Shown here: piece after piece, positions 48,968 through 57,584 of the stretch | Numbering within the stretch: position 1 is the stretch's first letter | How the letters are laid out: every line of letters starts with the position of its first letter | Assembly (NCBI RefSeq): GCF_022768985.1 | Contig: NZ_JALEKL010000004.1 | Coordinates: 1 to 64,000 of the forward strand | DNA length: 64,000 nucleotides | Origin: Methanosphaera sp. | GTDB lineage: Archaea > Methanobacteriota > Methanobacteria > Methanobacteriales > Methanobacteriaceae | Direction: 5' to 3' | Notes under the pieces: generated by a model | The model's database searches: none | Told to the model about the DNA's origin: nothing | Seen by the model: the letters and a program-made list of their open reading frames with translations, nothing else | Position numbers and translations under genes: made by a program

Positions 48968-49453
48968 TAAATTAAAAATAAAAAAAAGTCATAAAATCAG
49001 CTTAGAAATAAAAAATCAATAAATAAAATTTCTTTAAAATAAGTTAGTTATTATTATATATTTTTGTTGTTCTTTGTATTTATATTTTTTCTTTGTTTTC
49101 ATAAAAAATATTGCATATAGTCTTTAATTGTTTATTTTCTGATAAAATTAGTTTTTATCTCTATTTTCGTCGATTAAGTTGTTTATTTTTGTTAAAATTA
49201 ATATAAATTAAATATCTTCAAAATAAGTAAGTAATTATATTATATGTTTATTGTTTTTAATATTTATATTTTTAGTTAATTTATAAAAGAAATGTAGATT
49301 TTATGTTAATTATTTTATCTTTGGAGAAATTTAGAATAAAAGAGTAGTTTATTAGGTAAATTTATGTATTGATAATAGTAAGTATTAATAAAAAGAGTGT
49401 TCATACTATAAGTAGCAACCCTGAATTTAGAGTTAAATTTTCAGAGTTGAATC

Positions 49454-49500
49454 TTAAATAAGGAGCCTTTTTTTAACGGATCTTAAGACTCCTTATTTAA
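49454..49500. other. Perfect 12-bp inverted repeat in the spacer
   Basis: TTAAATAAGGAG at 49454-49465 and CTCCTTATTTAA at 49489-49500 can form a 12-bp stem with a 23-nt loop that holds a T-rich tract. It is a GC-containing island in an AT-rich spacer and could be a transcript hairpin, terminator or binding site. Confidence 0.45.
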
Positions 49501-49944
49501 ATAGTATAATGTAATTAAAGTAGAACTTCTACATTACATATAATAGTTTAGTAATCTCTATTATATACTATTATTGTTAATGTTGAAACTACTTTTTTTG
49601 CTTACTTCTATGAGTTAATTTGGAATTTATAAAAGATAAATAGGAAACATATCTAGATTTTAGAATGTATTGGTATTGTCATGTAATATTCAAATTAATA
49701 TCTAATCTATATAATTTTATTACATTTTAGTAAAAATTATAGTAATTAATTTCAATAAGTTAGAGTTAAAATTAAAAAATTAAAATTCTAACTGTTAATA
49801 AAATTCTTTGAACTTGATTAAAATCTTAGAATCCAATATTAATAAAAAGTGTTGAAGTTACATAAAAATAAAAGATCTGTTTTTAATAAAATGATGTTGA
49901 ATCAAAAAATAAAAAATTCACATCATAATCAAGGATAGATTAAA

Positions 49945-50538
49945 ATGAACAATAAAAATAGAGGAATACGTTTTAGTGGAACATATAGTGAGTTAAATTG
50001 TAAAAGATTCAAAGTTTTTAAAGAAAAAACAGGAAAAAATATATCTGATATTATTGAATTAGTTGGTATGCATTTACCTGGATTATATTCAGAAAATAAA
50101 ATATATGAACAAACAATTTTAGAAAGAGATCTTTATCATTATAAAAAAGCTTTAAATGATTCTAAAAAATATGTAAAAAATATGGAAAATAAAGTCTTTA
50201 AAACTGAAGCTAGATTAAAAGCAATAAGTAATGACTTTGATGATTTTAAAAATAAATTAACTGATAAAGAGGAAGAAGCTATAAAACATGTAATTAAAAT
50301 TTTATCTTATAAATTAAAAATAAAATTAGAACATAATATCTCTTTATATGATCCTGAATTAAGAAATTTTGCTAAAGAACAGTGTATTCGATGGAATTCT
50401 AATTTAAATCAAGTAAATTTCATTGTTGAAAATATTTTAAATGGATCTATTGATATTGACGATGTTTTAACATCTTCATTTGAAAATATTGAATTAGAAG
50501 ATAGTAATTTAGAGGAAATTTTAACTAAAAAAGTATGA
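49945..50538 (+). CDS. Coiled-coil protein, paralogue of the MvhD-fused domain
   Basis: A 197-aa Lys/Glu/Asn-rich protein I do not recognise. It has a short N-terminal region (RFSGTYSELNCKRFKVFKEKTGKNISDII) that could be a ribbon-helix-helix-like or helical element, a predicted coiled coil (about 55-115) and a C-terminal helical domain (KEQCIRWNSNLNQVNFIVENILNGSIDIDDVL). The same three parts in the same order occur at 54750-55341, fused to the end of an MvhD-like gene. It stands alone between two long gene-free spacers. Codon use is more T-ending than in most neighbours. A regulatory or mobile-element role is possible. Confidence 0.6.
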   Translation: MNNKNRGIRFSGTYSELNCKRFKVFKEKTGKNISDIIELVGMHLPGLYSENKIYEQTILERDLYHYKKALNDSKKYVKNMENKVFKTEARLKAISNDFDDFKNKLTDKEEEAIKHVIKILSYKLKIKLEHNISLYDPELRNFAKEQCIRWNSNLNQVNFIVENILNGSIDIDDVLTSSFENIELEDSNLEEILTKKV

Positions 50539-51125
50539 TTATGAAAATATTTCATACATTATTTGTGAAAGTATATGTGACAGAATCATCTTGAATAATT
50601 ATTCAAGTTCAATTTTATTAATTATTCATTTAGAAATGACCCCACATATATTCGCTGGTATAGTAATAATAAATAATATATTTTGTATTATTTTTATTAT
50701 TATATTATTTTTTTTGTCATGAAATATTAACAATTGTTATACTTTGTTCTGAAAAAATAAAATTAAATTTTAAAGTTAAAAATTTCCATAAAAAAAATAG
50801 ATTTCAAAATAAGTTTTCATTAAAATAAGTAATTAATTATATAAAATATTTGTTGTTTATATTATTTATATTTTTTGTTAATTTTAATAAAAAATAACAC
50901 TTTTTTTAAAGAAATGATCTAATTTTCTTATTTTTTAGTTAATAATTGCTAAATTCCAAAAAAATAGTGCTAAGATGTGTTGTTTTTTGATTTAAATACA
51001 TATATATGTAAATTTTACAAATAGTATAATATACATTGTAAGTCAACATAAATTTCAATTTTTAAAAATCAAAGATTAATTTATGCCAACTTCATTTAAT
51101 TAAAAAAGATAACTATGGTGATATT
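50539..51125. other. Gene-free spacer with palindrome and diverged repeat
   Basis: 587 bp with no gene. It has an 18-bp perfect palindrome (CTTGAATAATTATTCAAG, 50590-50607) about 50 bp after the coiled-coil gene and a third copy of the diverged T-rich repeat (about 50806-50890). Confidence 0.5.
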
Positions 51126-51530
51126 ATGGGACTATTTAATAAAATGATGGGATATGCAGATACTGGTGGAGATGTTTCAATTGTGGAAGAATATCTTGCT
51201 CCAGGTGAAGAAGTTATCCAATCGTTCCATTTTTTAAGAGATTGTGTCATCTTAACTAATTATGGAATATACACAGTAGATGTACAAGGTGTTAGTGGTA
51301 AAAAGGTAGAAGTTAAATTTTTCCCTAAAGATGCTATTCAAACTATTTCCTTTGAAACTGCAGGTACTCTGGATTTTGATGTAGATATTAAAATTGGTGT
51401 AACTAACAATCCAATTGTATTGGCTAATGGAGGTTCTATGAACGTACCAATTTCATTTAAAGTTCCAAGAGAACAGACAGAAGAGGCAAAAACAATAGTA
51501 CATTTAGTAAAAGAGCACTACTTACTATGA
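51126..51530 (+). CDS. Bacterial-type PH domain protein
   Basis: A 134-aa single-domain protein matching the bPH_1 family of small pleckstrin-homology-like proteins. LRDCVILTNYGIYTVDVQGVSGKKVEVKFFPKDAIQTISFETAGTLDFDVDIKI follows the family pattern (RDxIxFTN ... DxQGxTGKK ... SIxxFSxExAG ... DxDxxLKI). Function in prokaryotes is unknown; stress or membrane-associated scaffolding has been suggested. It stands alone with 590-600 bp gene-free on each side. Confidence 0.8.
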   Translation: MGLFNKMMGYADTGGDVSIVEEYLAPGEEVIQSFHFLRDCVILTNYGIYTVDVQGVSGKKVEVKFFPKDAIQTISFETAGTLDFDVDIKIGVTNNPIVLANGGSMNVPISFKVPREQTEEAKTIVHLVKEHYLL

Positions 51531-52132
51531 GTTTTACCACATATAAACTCCTCATCTCCCCATTATTTTAACTACTCTTACTTTAGAGAAAGTTGTGTTA
51601 TCATCTAGTATGAATACTTGAGAAATGTACTTTTTTTAAAAAATTATTATTTAATTTATTTTATTGGTTTTTACTTTAATTTTCATTATTTTTTAATTAG
51701 AATTTTTTTTAGATGATTATTTGTAAAAATACCATTATTTAGGCTTAATTTAGTTTATTCTAGCTGTTTAAATTAAGTTTTTATTGATGTTGAAAAAGTA
51801 TTATTTTTTTAAAAAATAGTGATTATTATTTAATTTATCATAATTAATCATTATAAATTTTAATTACTAAAAATAGAACCAGAATAGTCCTAACTCGTTA
51901 AAATAACTAAATTTTGTCTATTTTCGATAATAACAATATTTATATTATTATTAGTACATACTAGTTAATCATAAGACTTATTTAATTAAAAATAAGTTAT
52001 ACTATTGGTTATTTAAGCTTAAGTTAAATATTCTACTTTTGCTTAAATAAAAAGTAATAATTAGAAAAAAAAATTCACAACGTGAATGAAATTAAGATTA
52101 TGTTTTGAAGTTTATACTAGGTGGTGATATAT
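51531..52132. other. Gene-free spacer before the flp-like genes
   Basis: About 600 bp, very AT-rich, no gene found. The last part holds a perfect inverted repeat (52073-52087) just upstream of the flpC-like start. Confidence 0.5.
52073..52087. promoter_or_regulatory. Inverted repeat upstream of the flpC-like gene
   Basis: ATTCAC-AAC-GTGAAT, 6-bp perfect arms and a 3-bp centre, 46 bp upstream of the GTG start. Its position fits an operator overlapping the transcript start. The regulator is unknown. Confidence 0.4.
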
Positions 52133-53195
52133 GTGTTAGAAATTAAACACACCATTTGCCCTTCATGTAGTGTAGGATGTGGTATTAGTGTGGTCATTAA
52201 AGATGAAAAAGTCGTAGGAACATACCCCTACAGACGAGATCCTATAAATGAAGGAAAAAACTGTTTAAATTCAAAAAATGCTATAAATTCAGAAAATAAA
52301 CTAAGTGAAGCAAAAATTGATAAAAAAAACTGTAGAAGTAAATAAATCAATTAATGAAGTTTCAAACAGACTCAAATCAATGAGTAATGATAAAGTAACT
52401 GTAATATGTTCTGGAAACAATAGCAACGAAGAAATTGAAGCTATTAAAGAGTTTGCTAAAGCAAACAATTACAACTTAGCACTATATACAGATAATTTTA
52501 CTAATTATGATGGTGAAGTTGCAACGTATGATGATGTTGATAATGCATCTTTTATTTTTATTATAGGGGAAATATTTGACAATCCTTTAGTAGCTAGGAG
52601 AGTTATCCATGCACATAGAAAAGGAACTGAGATTTGTGCAATTGGAGACTTAGAAAACTGTGTGACAAAAACACTCTCTGATTATACTTGTGTCGAATCA
52701 ATTTCTGAGTATTTAGATAATTTTAATCTAGATCAATTAGATGAAAATTCAGTTATTCTTTTCAATAAAATCGAATCCCCTGATGATTTTGAAAAGATTA
52801 AAACAATAGCTGGAAAATATAATTCTAAAATACTGCCCGTATTTAGTAAAAGTAACTCTAAAGGAGCATTAGAATTTGTTGAAGCTAAATCAAAAGAAGA
52901 AATGATTGATTTAATTACAAATAGTGGATTGTTATTAATTTTTAACGATGATATATTAACTGAATTTAATTTATCTCCAAACGATGTAACTACCATGATA
53001 AGTATTTCACCAGTCATAAATGATACAGTTGAAGCATCAGAAGTAGTCGTTCCAACGGCTAACTGGCTTGAATGTGAAGGTAGCTTTACAAATGCAATGG
53101 GAACAACTAAATATATTAATCCAGTAATTGAAGCTGCTGATGATATTTTAACAGGAATTGAAATAATTAATCAAATACAAGAGGAGTTAAAATGA
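52133..53195 (+). pseudogene. FlpC-like short formate-dehydrogenase-alpha homologue, frameshifted at A8
   Basis: Two overlapping frames make one protein. The first (52133-52345) has a ferredoxin-like cluster C-x2-C-x3-C ([11 protein letters not shown]) and a fourth Cys in GKNCLN, as in FdhA/FwdB. The second (from about 52322 to 53195) continues with the domain ending VVVPTANWLECEGSFTNAMG. The break is at a run of eight A (52322-52329); seven A would give one ORF of about 354 codons. This short form without the full molybdopterin region resembles FlpC of Methanothermobacter. It may be a pseudogene, a slippage-expressed gene or a sequence error. The start GTG at 52133 follows AGGTGGTGAT. flpB overlaps its stop by 4 bp. 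Confidence 0.75.
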
Positions 53196-54331
53196 AATAT
53201 ATATTAGCAAAATCTAAAGATTCACAAATACATAAAGCTGGAGAATGTGGTGGAGCTGTAACTAGTATTTTCAAATACTTATTAGAAAACAACCTTGTTG
53301 ATGCTGTTTTAGCTCTTAAACCTGGAGATGATGTTTATGATGGAGTTCCTACACTTGTAACAGACCCTGAAGATTTAATTAATACGGCAGGATCTTACCA
53401 CTGTGCACCAACATTAGCTGGTGATTTAATAAGAGCTTATCTTTCTGATATGAAAATTGCATTAACTGCAAAAGCTTGTGATATGAGATCGATTGATGAA
53501 CTTATAAAAAGACATAAAATTAATCCAGACAACATTATTACAATCGGTTTAAACTGTGGAGGTACTGTTTCTCCGATAAGTGGAAGAAAGATGATTGAAT
53601 TATTCTATGAAATTGATCCTGATGATGTTGTAAGTGAAGAAATAGATAAAGGAGAATTCATTGTTGAATTGGCTGACGGTACTGAAAAAGGTGTTAAAAT
53701 ACATCACTTAGAAAAAGAAGGTTTTGGTCGTCGTGAAAACTGTCAAAGATGTGATGTAAAAATACCTCGTGGTGCAAATATTGCTTGTGGTAACTGGGGA
53801 GCAGAAGAAGGATGGACTTTTATTGAAATTAACGATGAATTAGGTGAAAAAATCGTTGATGGTGCAATAAGTACTGGTTTTATTGAAACTAAAGATACAG
53901 CAGAACCTGCAATTAAAGCCAGATCAAAAGTTGAAAATATTATGATTAAAATGGCTAAGAAAAGCCAAAAAGCTAACTATGAAAAAGTTGGTGGATGTGA
54001 TATATGGCAGCAGTGTATAGCCTGCTTTGCATGTAGGGATATTTGTCCAATATGTTGGTGTTCTGATAGATGTGAAATGAAGAAAGATTACTTTGCAAAA
54101 GATGTTGAACTACCTATTAGTCCGCTTATCTACCATGGAAGTAGAATTTCTCATATTGGGCTTAGTTGTGTAAACTGTGGTCAGTGTGATGATGTATGTC
54201 CAAGTGATATTCCAATATCTTTAGTCTTTGATAAAGTACAAAAGAAATATGCTAAAAGAACAGGTTATAAAGCTGGTGTTAGCGATGTTGTTAAACCTCC
54301 TTTATACTCTTCAGAAAAAAGCGAACTATAA
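53192..54331 (+). CDS. FdhB/FlpB-like F420-dependent oxidoreductase beta subunit
   Basis: A 379-aa homologue of the formate dehydrogenase beta subunit (FdhB/FrhB family), which binds FAD and reduces or oxidises F420. The N-terminal half has HKAGECGGAVTSIFKYLL, NTAGSYHCAPT and TAKACDMRS. The C-terminal half has a ferredoxin domain with IACFACRDICPICWC and CVNCGQCDDVCPSDIP (two 4Fe-4S clusters). It overlaps the upstream flpC-like frame by ATGA-type coupling and is followed 13 bp later by the mvhD-like gene. The set resembles the flp (formate dehydrogenase-like) genes of Methanothermobacter. Confidence 0.9.
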   Translation: MKYILAKSKDSQIHKAGECGGAVTSIFKYLLENNLVDAVLALKPGDDVYDGVPTLVTDPEDLINTAGSYHCAPTLAGDLIRAYLSDMKIALTAKACDMRSIDELIKRHKINPDNIITIGLNCGGTVSPISGRKMIELFYEIDPDDVVSEEIDKGEFIVELADGTEKGVKIHHLEKEGFGRRENCQRCDVKIPRGANIACGNWGAEEGWTFIEINDELGEKIVDGAISTGFIETKDTAEPAIKARSKVENIMIKMAKKSQKANYEKVGGCDIWQQCIACFACRDICPICWCSDRCEMKKDYFAKDVELPISPLIYHGSRISHIGLSCVNCGQCDDVCPSDIPISLVFDKVQKKYAKRTGYKAGVSDVVKPPLYSSEKSEL

Positions 54332-54344
54332 AGGGTGATTTGAG

Positions 54345-54938
54345 ATGTCTGATGATATAAAAATTGTAGGTTTCTTATGTAATTGGTGTTGTTATGGGGG
54401 AGCAGATACTGCCGGAACTTCACGTTTGCAATATCCACCAAGTGTTAGAATTATACGTGTGATGTGTTCTGGAAGAGTTGATCCTTCAATGGTTTTCAAA
54501 GCATTTGAAGAAGGTGCTGATGGAGTATTTGTAGGTGGATGTCATATTGGTGATTGTCACTATGAGTCAGGAAACTATAAATGGTCTCGTAGAGCAAAAC
54601 TAACTCAAGATATTATTGAAGAATTTGGAATTGAAAAAGAAAGATTCAGATTTGAATGGATTTCTGCATCTGAAGGTGCAAAATTCCAGAAAACTATGAA
54701 AGAGTTTCATAAAACATTATCTGAATTAGGTCCTCTCAATCTATCTTCAAAAAAAAATAGAGAAAAAGAATTAAATGGAACATGTAGTGAAAAAACCTTT
54801 CAAAAATTAAAAGATTTTGAAGAAAAAACAGGAAATGATATTTCAGATGTTGATATGAATTTACCTGAAGATCTAATAAAAAAAAATTATCTTAGAAAGA
54901 GATCTCATGTATTATCAAGAAAGAGAAGAACTAATTAA
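54345..54938 (+). CDS. MvhD/FlpD-like subunit fused to a frameshifted C-terminal domain
   Basis: Residues 1-133 are a complete MvhD-type [2Fe-2S] protein that passes electrons to heterodisulfide reductase ([46 protein letters not shown]). Instead of stopping there, the frame runs on into [36 protein letters not shown], which matches the N-terminus of the protein at 49945. The match then leaves this frame at a run of nine A (54878-54886) and continues in the next frame to 55341. The ORF as read ends at 54938 with a basic tail (197 aa). The MvhD part should be functional. AAGGGTGATTTGAG precedes the ATG. Confidence 0.85.
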   Translation: MSDDIKIVGFLCNWCCYGGADTAGTSRLQYPPSVRIIRVMCSGRVDPSMVFKAFEEGADGVFVGGCHIGDCHYESGNYKWSRRAKLTQDIIEEFGIEKERFRFEWISASEGAKFQKTMKEFHKTLSELGPLNLSSKKNREKELNGTCSEKTFQKLKDFEEKTGNDISDVDMNLPEDLIKKNYLRKRSHVLSRKRRTN

Positions 54939-55341
54939 TAATGAAATAAAAGAATTAGAAGCTAAAATGAGGGAAATTACTCTAGAAATTGATAAAATTA
55001 AGTCTAAATCTCCTTTAAAAAATATAATTTTATTCAAATTTAAAAAATTTTTTAAAGGTAGAAAAGGTATTTCTGATGATTTTAAAAATCTAGGAGAAGA
55101 AGCTAAAATAAAATACATAATTCGAATATTATCTTACAATATTGAGGAAGAATTAGATGAATATTCTGAAGAAAGTTATGATATAGAAGCTCTTACTAAA
55201 GAACAATGTGAAATATGGGATGTTAATTTAGACAGAGCAATGTATGTAATAAATCTTATTTTAGATGGTTCAGTAAATATAGATGATATTTTAAATAATT
55301 CATTCGATGATATTGGTATCTATAATGATAAGGATGATTAA
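54887..55341 (+). pseudogene. Out-of-frame remainder of the coiled-coil domain
   Basis: Read from just after the A9 run, this frame gives [21 protein letters not shown], which aligns with ILERDLYHYKK of the protein at 49945, then ISDDF..., YIIRILSY and LTKEQCEIWDVNLDRAMYVINLILDGSVNIDDIL, matching its C-terminal domain. With eight A instead of nine it would be the in-frame continuation of the MvhD fusion (about 332 aa in all). Independent translation from the ATG at 54907 is possible but no ribosome binding site is evident. Confidence 0.7.
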
Positions 55342-55432
55342 TTTTTATCCTCTTTTCTTTTTTTCTATTTCCTCTATTATTGCTTGTCATTGTTTATTTG
55401 AGCTGGTATGCTACGTGATTGTATCTTTTTAA

Positions 55433-55467
55433 TTATAAGTTATTAGTTTTAAGTTATAAGTTATAAT
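55433..55467. repeat. Heptamer array TTATAA(G/C), five units
   Basis: Units read TTATAAG, TTATTAG, TTTTAAG, TTATAAG, TTATAAT. It lies in the 208-bp spacer between convergent genes. Confidence 0.72.
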
Positions 55468-55549
55468 TAATCTAAGAAAACATAATAAATTAACTTATTT
55501 AATCATTTAAAAAAAGAGTTTAAGAGATATTGATTGTTCAATATCCAAT

Positions 55550-57301
55550 TTAGTCGTATACTATTGCTTCTTTGAAGAATTCTGGTATGAGTGGTTTGTA
55601 TACTTTGCTGTTAAGTAGTGTTTGTATGTTTTTATCTAGTATGTAGGTTTCACAGTGGTCATTTTCTGCTCTCATTCCACGTCCATATGCTTGCATGAGT
55701 GTCATTACTGTTTTATATCCATACCATTGTTGGTCTATGTTTTTTCTTTCATTGATTTGTTTATCTCCCAGGTATGGGTATGGTACTTTGTAGATAATTT
55801 GGAATTGACATTTCTCATATGGAAGGTCTACTCCTTCACTCATTGATGGACTTACTAGTACGTTTGGTTTGGTTGATTTTTCAAATTCATGTAGTACTGC
55901 ATCACGTGTTTTTGGGGTATGTGATAGTATTCTTGGATCTTTGATGTGTTGTGTTATGTATTTCTGGCATTTGTAGCTGCTTGTGTGTATTAGTCCTTTT
56001 TCATTTTTGTGTTTTTGTAGTATTTCATTTAGTACTGGTATTGTTCTTGGTGCTGTATGCCATAGTGCACGTTTTGACATTGCTCCTACTAGTTTCATGT
56101 GTATTGGTCTGCGTTCTTTTTTAAATGGGCTGTCACATCGTATGTAGTGTACTTCATCTTCATCAATTCCCAGCCATTTGCAGAATAGACTTTTATCTAG
56201 TATTGTTGCACTCATAAAGAGTACTTTATCTGCATAGTCAAATAGCATTTTCTTTGCATATTTTTCAACTTTCAGTGGCTTAAATGATACATGATCATTT
56301 TCAACTGATACAATCCAGTCATCTGGGTCTGCTTTGATACTGTTTATTATTTCTTTTAGTCTTGTTTTTGTTGACTCGATTCTGTCTGCTTTCTGTTTTG
56401 AATACATGATTGTTTTTAGTTGATGATATGATTCAAATATTGCTTCAAGGAAGATGATCCATTCTGTTACATCATCATATTTTAGGAATTCTTTAGGTAT
56501 TCCCTGTTTTATATCTTTTTTTAGTTGTCTGTCATAGATGTTAAGTTCAAGTTTTTGCATGATCTTATTTTCTATGTTGTGTGCTTCATCAAGAATCATA
56601 AGATTTCTTTTCTGGAAGTGTTGAACATAGTTAAATTCAAGGTATGCATAGTCATAATTTAGAAGTGTTATTGGATCTTCTATTGCAGCTGATTTCTGAT
56701 TCCAGTATGGACATCTATTTGATGATTTAAATGTAAATGGTGTGTTGTAGTAGTCATTAGGATTTTCATCTGTCACATCTTTTTGTGTTGTTTTTTCAAT
56801 CTTTATACCATATGGACATGAAAAATCATCTCTTTGTCGTGATACCTGGCATGTTCCCATATCACAGTTGTTTATCATTCCACTTTCAAGACATGAGAAG
56901 TTATTTCTTCCCTTTACTTGTGAATATCCAAATTCATCAGCATATTGTCGTTGTAGTTGTTTTGTCATTGTAAGAATATATGCTGGTTGTAGAATTTGTC
57001 CAATTGTTGCTGCTATTGCAGATTTCCCTGTTCCTGTTCCAGCTTCAAGTATTACATATTTTTTATCTTCTGCTTCAAATGCATTGAGAATTTCCTCAAT
57101 AAGTTCAAGTTGGTTAGATCTTGCTTCTTTAAATGGGAAGTTTTCAATAATTTCATCATCAATATCTGGGTGTTGTTTTTGCAGAAGTTCTTTTTCTTCT
57201 TTTGTTGGCCTATTTACTGGTGCGTGTTTTTCTTCTTGGCTTTCTGAGCACACACACTTATTTTTTAACATTCCACATTTTGGACAAAATATCATATTCA
57301 T
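55550..57301 (-). CDS. Rad3/XPD-family (DinG-like) DNA helicase
   Basis: A 583-aa superfamily 2 helicase. An N-terminal zinc-ribbon-like CPKCGMLKNKCVC precedes Walker A EAGTGTGKS (about residue 85). A set of cysteines between motifs Ia and II (CLESGMINNC, CQVSRQRDDFSC, CPYW) is where XPD holds its 4Fe-4S cluster. The DEAH box is LMILDEAHNIE, and the C-terminal motif VI is QAYGRGMRAEND. Such proteins act in repair or restart of blocked DNA. Which XPD/DinG subgroup it belongs to is not certain. It converges with the flp-like set. Confidence 0.9.
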   Translation of the reverse strand: MNMIFCPKCGMLKNKCVCSESQEEKHAPVNRPTKEEKELLQKQHPDIDDEIIENFPFKEARSNQLELIEEILNAFEAEDKKYVILEAGTGTGKSAIAATIGQILQPAYILTMTKQLQRQYADEFGYSQVKGRNNFSCLESGMINNCDMGTCQVSRQRDDFSCPYGIKIEKTTQKDVTDENPNDYYNTPFTFKSSNRCPYWNQKSAAIEDPITLLNYDYAYLEFNYVQHFQKRNLMILDEAHNIENKIMQKLELNIYDRQLKKDIKQGIPKEFLKYDDVTEWIIFLEAIFESYHQLKTIMYSKQKADRIESTKTRLKEIINSIKADPDDWIVSVENDHVSFKPLKVEKYAKKMLFDYADKVLFMSATILDKSLFCKWLGIDEDEVHYIRCDSPFKKERRPIHMKLVGAMSKRALWHTAPRTIPVLNEILQKHKNEKGLIHTSSYKCQKYITQHIKDPRILSHTPKTRDAVLHEFEKSTKPNVLVSPSMSEGVDLPYEKCQFQIIYKVPYPYLGDKQINERKNIDQQWYGYKTVMTLMQAYGRGMRAENDHCETYILDKNIQTLLNSKVYKPLIPEFFKEAIVYD

Positions 57302-57584
57302 GTTTTCTATATTTCTTTTTCATTACATTTTTTAGTTTTTGTTATGATTTGAATAATTTTCAAATCAATTTGTTTTTAAATGTTTTTTTTTAATAAAATT
57401 CGCTCTTTTTTGTCTAAATTGGAGTTTATAAATTATATATGTAGACGTATATAGTATTAGTATAAATTGTATTGATAACTTAAAAGTAAGTTTTACTTTA
57501 ATTTACTTAAAAAATATGGATTTAAATGAGTTATTTTTTTCAAAATTATTAGATTATATATATTAAAATTTATGAGGAATTTTT

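Larger units (their letters stand above)
48795..49944. other. 1.15-kb gene-poor spacer
   Basis: Very AT-rich. It contains a heptamer array (48933-48967), two diverged copies of a longer T-rich repeat (about 49031-49105 and 49213-49290) and a perfect 12-bp hairpin (49454-49500). No protein gene or tRNA is visible. Confidence 0.6.

Noticed and set aside
49380-49560. tRNA or known archaeal RNA gene
   Set aside because: No cloverleaf, no C/D or H/ACA box set and no recognised family pattern could be made out; only a hairpin is supported.
50590-50607. 18-bp palindrome CTTGAATAATTATTCAAG as a terminator
   Set aside because: It is not followed directly by a T run and archaeal terminators do not need hairpins, so it is mentioned only as a palindrome.
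54915-55118. Minus-strand 67-codon frame
   Set aside because: Leu/Ser/Ile-rich antisense shadow of the coiled-coil domain frame.
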